Positions 33,896 through 41,192 of a stretch of DNA of 64,000 nt are shown piece after piece. Position 1 is the first letter of the stretch. Every line of letters begins with the position of its first letter. The translations under genes and the position numbers were made by a program. Below the pieces are notes generated by a model that had not been told where the DNA came from, searched no databases, and was given only the letters and a program-made list of their open reading frames with translations. The DNA comes from Xanthomonas arboricola pv. populi (GTDB lineage Bacteria; Pseudomonadota; Gammaproteobacteria; Xanthomonadales; Xanthomonadaceae): assembly GCF_002939945.1 (NCBI RefSeq), contig NZ_MDEB01000012.1, forward strand, positions 1 through 64,000, written 5' to 3'.

Positions 33896-36835
33896 TCAGA
33901 ACGTGCCGCGGATGCCGAGCATGACCGTGCGGCCGGGCTCGTACAGATCGTAGGTGGCGTTGGGCCAGGCGTAGGTGGTGCGCAGCGGTTCGTCGGTGAG
34001 GTTGGTGACGTTGAGGGTGAGCTGCGGCTTGGACGGCAGCCAGTCCAGTGCGTAGCTGGCCGACAGATCCAGCTGCCCGCGCGCATCGGCGTTGAGGCGC
34101 GCATACGGAATGCCGTTCTGGTTGGCGCCGGAGATCGCCATGTCGTCGTTCCAGGTGTAGGACAGGCGCACCGAGGCGGCGTCCTTCTCCCAGTACACGG
34201 TGCCGTTCCACAGGTTGGGTGCGACGCCGACCGCTACTGCCGGAATGCCTTCGCCTTCGGAGGATTGGGTGACGTGGGTGTAGTTGACGCTGAAGCCCAG
34301 GCCGTCGACCAGCTTGTCCAGCGGCTGCATCCAGATCGCCTCGGTGCCGCGGATGTTGAGCACGCCGTCGGCGTTGACCTGGGTCTGTACATCCACGGTG
34401 GCCGCATTCGGGCCGCCGCGCTGGTCCAGGCCGGCCTGCTGGATCGGCAGCAGGCTCTCGTACGGCACGCCCAGGTCGTTGAAGGGAATGCGCCGCACGC
34501 CGTTGACGGTGAAGCCGCTGATGCGCTTGTTGAACAGCGTCAGGCCCACATAGCCTTCGCCGCCGGTGTACCACTCGCCGCCGAAATCCACGTTGGTGGA
34601 CAGATACGGCGCCAGGTTCGGATTGCCCTGGGTTGCAGTCTGCGCGGAGGGGTCGCTGAAGTTGGTGTTGGGCAGCATCGCGCTGGGATCGGGGCGGGTG
34701 AGCGTGCGCGAGCTGGACAGGCGCAGCACCACGTTGTCTGCCACGTCCCAGGCGGCGTTGAACGAGGGCAGGGTTTCCTTGTAGTCCGAATCCAGCACCT
34801 GGATGCGGCGGATGCCGTTGATGGTGACCGGGCCGGTGATGGTCTGGTCGGTGGTCACGTAACGCACGCCGGCATTGAAGCGCAGCGTGCGGTTCCACAC
34901 TTCGGTTTCGGCGTTGGTTTCGATGTAGAAACCCCAGTTCTTTTCGCGGATGCCGCCGGCCGAGGCGCCGGTGTTGGCGGAGTTGGTTTCCGGGGCGGAA
35001 TCGCGTAGTGCGTAGTAGTTGGTGTCGCCCAGGAAGCGGTTGAAATCGGCGGTGATGAAGCCATCCGGGCCGGGGCGCAGATAGCCGGCCAGGGCCGCAT
35101 TGGGAATTGCCGAGCCGGGGCCGCCGTTGCAGATGGTGCCGCCGCCGCCGCGGCAGACCACCTGCTCCCAGGCGATGCTGTTGTCGAAGCCGCGAATGGT
35201 GCGCTCGGCCTGGTCGTAGGCGGCGCCGATCTTGATGTTGCGCTTGCCTTCGCCGAACTGCAGATCGGCGCGTCCACCACGCGTCTCGGTCACGCGTTTT
35301 TCGTTCTGGATATTGACCCGGCCCCCGTTCCAGCCCCAGCCCAGGTTCGGGTCGTTGAGGTCGAGCGGGCTGCTGATCGACGGGCGGTCGCCGCCTTCAT
35401 TGCGGTAGTCGACGGTGGTGAACGGCGAGGTGACCAGGATGCTGGGCGACTCACGCTCCAGCCAGCTACGCGTGGCATTGGCCTGCACGTTGAGCTTGAT
35501 GTCCTGGTCCGCGCCGAACAACAGTTCCGCACCCGGGTTGACGCTCCAGAACTTGACCTCTTCGCGGTACGGGCGCGCTTCCAAAAAATACTGCGCATTG
35601 GCGAAGGTGGCGCTGGTGACCACGTTGTTCTGGTCCAGCTGCATGCCCAGCGGGATCATGTTGCCGTTGCGGCCGATCAGATTCATGCTGATCCGCTCTG
35701 TGGTGCGCTTGGCTTCCGAATACAGCGTATCCAGGTAGAAATGCATGCTGTCGGAGGGGCGCCATTCCAGCGACATCACCGAGGCATCGCGGTCGCGATC
35801 GCCATTCATGTAGACGCTGCGGCCCAGCCGCGGAATCAGCGCGTCGCTGATCTGGTCGATGCTCAGGCCCGGGTTGCGCGCCAGCAGCCAGGCCGCATCG
35901 ATGGTCTCGCCGGTGGTCAGGCCGCTGCCGGCGGTGGCCGGCACGCGGTCGGGAATGCGCCAGTTGCCGCCGCCGTTGACGTTGCAGGCGGCCGGCTGAT
36001 TGGTGGCCAGCGTGCCCGCAGGCGGGGTGAGCCCGCACTGGGTGTAGGTCAGGCCGGGGTTGGTCCAGCCCACGCTCTCGAAGCCGCGCACGCCCAGCTT
36101 GCTGCGCACCGAGGCCACGCCGAACAGCGCGCCGAAGGTGCCTGCCTCGTTGGTCCAGCTGCCCATGAAGGCGCCGCGCGGGGTGGTCTTTTCGCTGGTG
36201 CTGTTCCAGTCGGCCTGGGCCTGGTAGGTGAAGTGCACGCCGGGGCGATCGAACGGGCGCGCGCTGCGCATGTCCACCACGCCGGACACGCCGCCTTCGA
36301 GCATGCTGGCGGTGGGCGTCTTGCTCACGGTGAGCTGGGTGAAGAACTCGGTGGGAAACAGGTTCAGATCGACTTCGCGGTTCTGGTTCTGCGCGTTCAG
36401 GCCGATCGAGGCGGTGGCGATGCTGGCGCCGTTGAGCGTGGTCTTGGTGAAGCTGGTGCCCAGGCCGCGGATGGCGATGTTCAAGCCCTCGCCATTGACG
36501 TCGCGCGAGAGCTGCACGCCGGGAATGCGGTTGAGCGACTCGGCGATATTCATGTCCGGGAACTTGCCGATATCCTCGGCAAATACGGTGTCGGCAAAGC
36601 CCACCGAGTCGCGCTTGGCATCGGTGGAGAACTGGATGCTGCGTCGGTAGCCGGAGACGGTGACGGTGTCGAGCTGGGTCACTGCCTCGCCGCTGGTCGT
36701 TGCGGCCGGTGGAGCTTGTGCGGTCGTTGCGTTGGCGGCGTCGGTGGACTGGGCCAAGGCGGCAGTGCTGGCCATGCCCAGCAGGATGGACCCCAACGCG
36801 CAGGACAACGCGGTTCGTGCGTAGCTGTTCTTCAC
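33896..36835 (-). CDS. xytA: TonB-dependent receptor of the xylan locus (XytA-type)
   Basis: A 979-residue outer-membrane transporter starting at GTG behind AGGGAAGGG. The signal peptide ends near ALA-QST. A TonB-box-like LDTVTVSGYRRS is followed by the plug (GFADTVFAEDIGKFPDMNIAESLNRIPGVQLSRD, LNIAIRGLGTSFTKTTLNG, EGGVSGVVDMRSARPFDRPG) and a 22-strand barrel ending LGIRGTF with C-terminal Phe. The KFPDMNIAESLNRIPG plug marks the carbohydrate-type receptors of Xanthomonas and Caulobacter. Position, divergent from hexuronate and xylanase genes with XylR-like boxes between, matches the published xytA of X. campestris. It imports xylo-oligosaccharides. Confidence 0.92.
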   Translation of the reverse strand: MKNSYARTALSCALGSILLGMASTAALAQSTDAANATTAQAPPAATTSGEAVTQLDTVTVSGYRRSIQFSTDAKRDSVGFADTVFAEDIGKFPDMNIAESLNRIPGVQLSRDVNGEGLNIAIRGLGTSFTKTTLNGASIATASIGLNAQNQNREVDLNLFPTEFFTQLTVSKTPTASMLEGGVSGVVDMRSARPFDRPGVHFTYQAQADWNSTSEKTTPRGAFMGSWTNEAGTFGALFGVASVRSKLGVRGFESVGWTNPGLTYTQCGLTPPAGTLATNQPAACNVNGGGNWRIPDRVPATAGSGLTTGETIDAAWLLARNPGLSIDQISDALIPRLGRSVYMNGDRDRDASVMSLEWRPSDSMHFYLDTLYSEAKRTTERISMNLIGRNGNMIPLGMQLDQNNVVTSATFANAQYFLEARPYREEVKFWSVNPGAELLFGADQDIKLNVQANATRSWLERESPSILVTSPFTTVDYRNEGGDRPSISSPLDLNDPNLGWGWNGGRVNIQNEKRVTETRGGRADLQFGEGKRNIKIGAAYDQAERTIRGFDNSIAWEQVVCRGGGGTICNGGPGSAIPNAALAGYLRPGPDGFITADFNRFLGDTNYYALRDSAPETNSANTGASAGGIREKNWGFYIETNAETEVWNRTLRFNAGVRYVTTDQTITGPVTINGIRRIQVLDSDYKETLPSFNAAWDVADNVVLRLSSSRTLTRPDPSAMLPNTNFSDPSAQTATQGNPNLAPYLSTNVDFGGEWYTGGEGYVGLTLFNKRISGFTVNGVRRIPFNDLGVPYESLLPIQQAGLDQRGGPNAATVDVQTQVNADGVLNIRGTEAIWMQPLDKLVDGLGFSVNYTHVTQSSEGEGIPAVAVGVAPNLWNGTVYWEKDAASVRLSYTWNDDMAISGANQNGIPYARLNADARGQLDLSASYALDWLPSKPQLTLNVTNLTDEPLRTTYAWPNATYDLYEPGRTVMLGIRGTF

Positions 36836-36959
36836 CGTAATCCCTTCCCTAACAGGTGAGCAGATGTCCCACGCATCGCCCCTGCGCAGGGAGTGCCGCT
36901 GCCGATGCGCGGCGCAGCGATGGTGCGGTGGGGAAGAACGGGCGATCGGTGGCGCTGGA

Positions 36960-36973
36960 TGTTAGCGCTACCA
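36960..36973. promoter_or_regulatory. XylR-type xyl-box (proximal to xytA)
   Basis: TGTTAGCGCTACCA; its reverse complement is TGGTAGCGCTAACA, which as I recall is the 14-bp box reported for the LacI-type repressor XylR in X. campestris. It lies 125 bases upstream of the xytA start. Confidence 0.85.
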
Positions 36974-37118
36974 AATTCAGAACATCACGCTGCAGGGCAG
37001 CATAGGCGGCGCAGGCAGCGCAGCGAATGCGACAGTGGCGCTGCTCAAACCCGTATCCGTCACGCACGACTTGTGGCGTGCTGCACTGCGCGATGGTTTT
37101 TGCCCGATGGCGTGGTAA

Positions 37119-37132
37119 TGGTAGCGCTATCA
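37119..37132. promoter_or_regulatory. XylR-type xyl-box (proximal to exuT)
   Basis: TGGTAGCGCTATCA differs from the first box at one position. It lies 154 bases upstream of the hexuronate transporter start. Two boxes about 159 bases apart in one divergent region could act separately or through a DNA loop. Confidence 0.8.
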
Positions 37133-37285
37133 CCCGTGGCGCAAGGCTACCTTCGTGCAGGTGCAGTGCTCGATGAATCGAACCGAAGAACGCGGCAGCG
37201 ATGCGCCGGGCTGCCCTCGACACGCGGCAGCGCCTTGCCGTGGTCGTTGCGCAATTGCCCATCGCGCCATGCGTGTAGCAGCATT

Positions 37286-38626
37286 ATGGCGTTCGCGCAC
37301 ATGAGCGAGTTGCCGCAAGCCGCTGCCCCCGCCGGCACGCTGGCGCGCCTGGGCCGCATGCGTTGGCGCGTGTGCGCACTGCTGCTTGCCGCTACCACCA
37401 TCAACTATGTCGATCGCCAGGTGCTTGGCGTGCTGGCGCCGTTTCTGCAGACGCAGATCGGCTGGAACGAGATCCAGTACGGCTATATCGTCACCGCATT
37501 CCAGGCGGCCTACGCGCTGGGCCTGTTGTGCAGCGGTGCGGTGATCGACCGCTTCGGCACGCGCGTCGGTTATGCCCTGGCGATCGGCATCTGGAGCCTG
37601 GCGGCGATGGGGCACGCGCTGGCCACCAGTGTGGTGGGCTTTGCGATCGCGCGCTTCTTTCTGGGGCTGGGCGAGTCCGGCAACTTCCCCGCTGCGTTGA
37701 AGACGGTGGCTGAGTGGTTTCCGCGTCGCGAGCGCGCCCTGGCCACCGGCATCTTCAACTCCGGCTCCAACATCGGTGCGATCGTCGCGCCGTTGCTGGT
37801 GCCGTTGATCGCCACCGCCTGGGGCTGGCAGGCGGCCTTCCTGTTCACCGGTGTGCTCAGCGCCACCTGGCTGCTGGTGTGGTGGCTCAGCTATCACCCG
37901 CCCGAGCAGCAACCCGGCCTGTCGGCGGCAGAGCTGGCGCATATCCGCAGCGATGCGCACGCGCCGGTGCAGCGGCGGCTGTCGTGGTTGCAGGTGCTGC
38001 GGCACCGGCAGGCCTGGGCGTTCGTGCTGGGCAAGTTCATTACCGACCCGATCTGGTGGTTCTTCCTGTTCTGGCTGCCCAAGTTCCTGCATGCCGAATA
38101 CGGCTTGAGCCTGTTGCAACTGGGTGCGCCGTTGATCGTGATCTTTGTGCTTGCCGATATCGGCAGCATTGCCGGCGGCTGGGTCGCCGGGCGCTTCATC
38201 GCGCGCGGTTGGAGCGTCAATCGTGCGCGCAAGACCGCGATGCTGATCTGCGCCGTCTCGGTGGTGCCGATCGTGTTCGCTGCACGCGCAGACAATCTGT
38301 GGCTGGCGGTCGGCCTGATCGGCCTGGCCACTGCCGCGCATCAGGGCTGGTCGGCCAACCTGTTCACGCTGCCCTCGGACATGTTTCCGCGGCATGCGGT
38401 GGCCACGGTGGTCGGCATCGGCGGCTTTGCCGGCGCGGTCGGTGGCATGCTGATCGCCACCTTCATCGGGTTCCTTCTACAGGCCACCGGCAGTTATGTG
38501 CCGGTGTTCCTGATGGCAGGCTCGGCCTACCTGCTGGCGCTGGCGGTGGTGCACGCGCTGGTGCCACGCCTGGAGCCGGCGCAGCTGCCGGCAGCGGCCT
38601 CACCGGCCGCCAACGCATCGTCCTGA
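37286..38626 (+). CDS. exuT: Hexuronate transporter (MFS, ACS family, ExuT-like)
   Basis: A 446-residue major facilitator with 12 membrane segments. TTINYVDRQVLGVLAPFLQ, the motif A-like DRFGTRVGYALAIGIWSLAAMGHAL, RFFLGLGESGNFPAALKTVAEWFPRRERALATGIFNSGSNIG and WSANLFTLPSDMFPRHAVATVVGIGG are typical of the anion:cation symporters for hexuronates. It most likely imports glucuronate or galacturonate. No good ribosome-binding site precedes either candidate start (37286 or 37301). It is first of five plus-strand genes and ends 9 bases before a xylanase gene. Confidence 0.9.
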   Translation: MAFAHMSELPQAAAPAGTLARLGRMRWRVCALLLAATTINYVDRQVLGVLAPFLQTQIGWNEIQYGYIVTAFQAAYALGLLCSGAVIDRFGTRVGYALAIGIWSLAAMGHALATSVVGFAIARFFLGLGESGNFPAALKTVAEWFPRRERALATGIFNSGSNIGAIVAPLLVPLIATAWGWQAAFLFTGVLSATWLLVWWLSYHPPEQQPGLSAAELAHIRSDAHAPVQRRLSWLQVLRHRQAWAFVLGKFITDPIWWFFLFWLPKFLHAEYGLSLLQLGAPLIVIFVLADIGSIAGGWVAGRFIARGWSVNRARKTAMLICAVSVVPIVFAARADNLWLAVGLIGLATAAHQGWSANLFTLPSDMFPRHAVATVVGIGGFAGAVGGMLIATFIGFLLQATGSYVPVFLMAGSAYLLALAVVHALVPRLEPAQLPAAASPAANASS

Positions 38627-38635
38627 GGGATCATC

Positions 38636-39628
38636 ATGCACTTACGCACACTGTCAGTCGGCGTGTTGTTTGCAGCGAACATCGCAAGCCTGGCGCAGGC
38701 CGCACCGCTGGCCGCCGGCGCGCCCAAGTTCCTGGGCAGTACCTACAGCCCGCAACAGGCGCCAGGATTCGCACAGTACTGGAACAAGCTCACACCCGAG
38801 AACAGCGGCAAGTGGGGCAGTGTGGAAGCGGTGCGCGACCAGATGGACTGGAGCGGGCTGGATACTGCCTACCGCTTCGCCAAGGCCAACGGCATGCCGT
38901 TCCAGATGCATGTGATGGTGTGGGGCAATCAGCAACCGGAGTGGATCACGTCGTTGCCGCCGGCCGAGCAACGCCGCGAGATCGAGCAGTGGTTTGCCGC
39001 GGTGGCGCAGCGGTATCCGGACATCGACCTGCTGGAAGTGGTCAACGAGCCGCTCAACGACCCGCCCGGCAAAAACGACGCCGGCGGCGGCAATTATCTG
39101 CAGGCGCTCGGCGGCGACGGCGCCAGCGGCTGGGAATGGGTGCTGCAGTCGTTTCGGTTGGCGCGCCAGCACTTTCCGCGTGCGCGGCTGATGATCAACG
39201 ACTACAGCATCACCAACAGCGCCCAGGCCACGCAGAAGTACCTGCAGATCGTGCAGTTGCTGCAGCGCGAGCAGCTGGTCGATGCGATCGGCGTGCAGGA
39301 GCATGCTTTCGAAACCACTCCGAACGTAGCGATGTCGGTGCATCGTGCCAATCTCGATGCACTGGCCGCGACCGGCTTGCCGATCTACATCACCGAGTTC
39401 GATCTGGACGGGCCCAGCGATGCGCAGCAGCTGGCCGACTACCAGCGCGTCTTCCCGGTGTTCTGGGAGCACCCGGCGGTGCGCGGCATCACGCTGTGGG
39501 GCTTTCGTCCCGGGCTGTGGCGCGACAAGGAAGCGGCGTACCTGATCCGTGCCGATGGCACCGAGCGGCCCGCGCTGGCCTGGCTGCGCGATTACGTTGC
39601 CACCCATCCCGGCACGCCCGCGCCATGA
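38636..39628 (+). CDS. GH10 endo-1,4-beta-xylanase (short form)
   Basis: A 330-residue exported xylanase: signal peptide MHLRTLSVGVLFAANIASLAQA, then a TIM barrel. Conserved elements are LTPENSGKWGSV, MHVMVWGNQQPEWI, the acid/base Glu in LLEVVNEPLND and the nucleophile Glu in IYITEFDLDG. It is shorter than many GH10 enzymes and lacks binding modules. It begins 9 bases after the transporter stop with a GAGGG site, so it is in the same operon. Xanthomonas xylan loci carry two GH10 enzymes (named Xyn10A and Xyn10C in X. campestris); I do not assign which is which. Confidence 0.94.
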   Translation: MHLRTLSVGVLFAANIASLAQAAPLAAGAPKFLGSTYSPQQAPGFAQYWNKLTPENSGKWGSVEAVRDQMDWSGLDTAYRFAKANGMPFQMHVMVWGNQQPEWITSLPPAEQRREIEQWFAAVAQRYPDIDLLEVVNEPLNDPPGKNDAGGGNYLQALGGDGASGWEWVLQSFRLARQHFPRARLMINDYSITNSAQATQKYLQIVQLLQREQLVDAIGVQEHAFETTPNVAMSVHRANLDALAATGLPIYITEFDLDGPSDAQQLADYQRVFPVFWEHPAVRGITLWGFRPGLWRDKEAAYLIRADGTERPALAWLRDYVATHPGTPAP

Positions 39629-39679
39629 CGCGGGCGGCCGACAGGTTTCGCTCTCCGTCTCTCTGGATGCTTTGATTCC

Positions 39680-41101
39680 ATGTCCACGCCTTCGCTCCTG
39701 ACCCTGCACGCCGACCGCCTGCTGCCCGCCGATCCCGGCACGCGCGCGATCGCGCGGCGCCTGTATGCGCAGATCGCCGCGCTGCCGATCATCAGCCCGC
39801 ACGGCCATACCGACCCGGCATGGTTCGCCACCGATGCGCCATTCGCCAATGCCACCGAGCTGTTGCTGGTGCCGGACCACTATGTGTTCCGCATGCTCTA
39901 CAGCCAGGGCATCGCGCTCGATGCATTGGGGATTCCGCGTGCGGATGGGTCGCGTGCGGCGGTGGATCCGCGCGCGGCGTGGCGCGTGTTCGCCGAGAAC
40001 TACCACCTGCTGCGGGGCACGCCCTCTGCGTTGTGGCTCAATCATGTCTTCCATGCCGTGTTCGACCTGCGCATCCGGCTGGATGCCGGCAGCGCCGATC
40101 ATTACTACGACCACATCAGCGCCGCCTTGCAGACAGCAGCGTTTCGCCCGCGTGCCCTGTTCGAGCGTTTCAACATCGCGGTGATTGCCACCACCGAGTC
40201 GCCGCTGGATACGCTGCAGTACCACGCGGCCATTCGCGCCAGCGGCTGGAAAGGACGCGTGCTCACCGCGTACCGCCCGGACCCGGTGGTCGACCCCGAC
40301 CACGAACAGTTTGCCGGTGCGCTGCAGCAGTTCGGCGCGCTTACCGGCGAGGATGTGCTGAGCTGGCAGGGCTATCTGCGTGCGCATCGGCAGCGTCGCG
40401 CCTTCTTTGCCGCGCATGGCGCAACCTCGACCGACCACGGCCACCCCAGTGCGGCCACCGCCGATCTGTCGCCGGCCGAGGCGCAACGCCTGTTCGACAC
40501 CGTGGTGCGCGGTGCGGCCACGCCCGCGCAGGCAGAGCTGTTCCGCGCGCAGGTACTGACCGAGATGGCGGCGATGAGCCTGGACGACGGCCTGGTGATG
40601 CAGCTGCATCCGGGCTGCTTCCGCAATCACAACCGGCAGCTGTTCCAGACCTTCGGGCGCGACAAGGGCGCCGATATTCCGATGCGCACCGACTATGTGC
40701 ACGCGCTCAAGCCCTTGTTGGACCGGTTCGGCAACGACCCGCGCCTGCGCCTGATCGTGTTCACCCTGGACGAAACCAGCTATAGCCGCGAGCTGGCGCC
40801 ACTGGCCGGGCATTACCCGTCGCTGCTGCTGGGCCCGGCCTGGTGGTTCCATGACGCGCCGGAAGGCATGTGGCGCTTCCGCGAGCAGACCCTGGCCAGC
40901 GCCGGTTTCTACAACACCGTGGGCTTCAACGACGATACCCGCGCGTTTCTGTCGATTCCGGCGCGGCACGATGTGGCGCGGCGCGTGGACAGCGCGTTTC
41001 TCGCCAAGCTGGTCGCCGAGCACCGTCTGGATGAGGATGAAGCGGCCGAGGTGGCGATCGATCTGGCCTACGGCCTGCCCAAGCGGGCCTACAACCTGTG
41101 A
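39680..41101 (+). CDS. uxaC: Glucuronate isomerase
   Basis: A 473-residue cytosolic uronate isomerase of the amidohydrolase fold, turning D-glucuronate into D-fructuronate (also galacturonate into tagaturonate). The metal-binding H-x-H is IISPHGHTDPAWF; other family blocks are ELLLVPDHYVFRML, FNIAVIATTESPLD, DYVHALKPLLDRFG, PAWWFHDAPEGMWRFRE and TRAFLSIPARHDVARR. It lies 51 bases after the xylanase. With uxuB and uxuA in the second cluster it completes the route from glucuronate to KDG. Confidence 0.96.
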   Translation: MSTPSLLTLHADRLLPADPGTRAIARRLYAQIAALPIISPHGHTDPAWFATDAPFANATELLLVPDHYVFRMLYSQGIALDALGIPRADGSRAAVDPRAAWRVFAENYHLLRGTPSALWLNHVFHAVFDLRIRLDAGSADHYYDHISAALQTAAFRPRALFERFNIAVIATTESPLDTLQYHAAIRASGWKGRVLTAYRPDPVVDPDHEQFAGALQQFGALTGEDVLSWQGYLRAHRQRRAFFAAHGATSTDHGHPSAATADLSPAEAQRLFDTVVRGAATPAQAELFRAQVLTEMAAMSLDDGLVMQLHPGCFRNHNRQLFQTFGRDKGADIPMRTDYVHALKPLLDRFGNDPRLRLIVFTLDETSYSRELAPLAGHYPSLLLGPAWWFHDAPEGMWRFREQTLASAGFYNTVGFNDDTRAFLSIPARHDVARRVDSAFLAKLVAEHRLDEDEAAEVAIDLAYGLPKRAYNL

Positions 41102-41192
41102 GCGTGAGCACGACGGCACGCAGCGATGCCCACCCGTATGCACGTGGAGTGGATTTGCCACGTGTGCATGCATGGTCGGGTGGACGCGCGAT

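Larger units (their letters stand above)
36836..37285. promoter_or_regulatory. Divergent xytA / exuT control region
   Basis: A 450-base region without a gene, carrying the two xyl-boxes and presumably both promoters. It also includes the AGGGAAGGG ribosome-binding site of xytA. No convincing -10/-35 pair could be fixed by eye. Confidence 0.7.

Noticed and set aside
33655-34104. N-terminal extension of the symporter frame to 34104
   Set aside because: The extra ~150 residues show no membrane or family pattern and run antisense-like into the end of xytA; the conserved start is at 33654.
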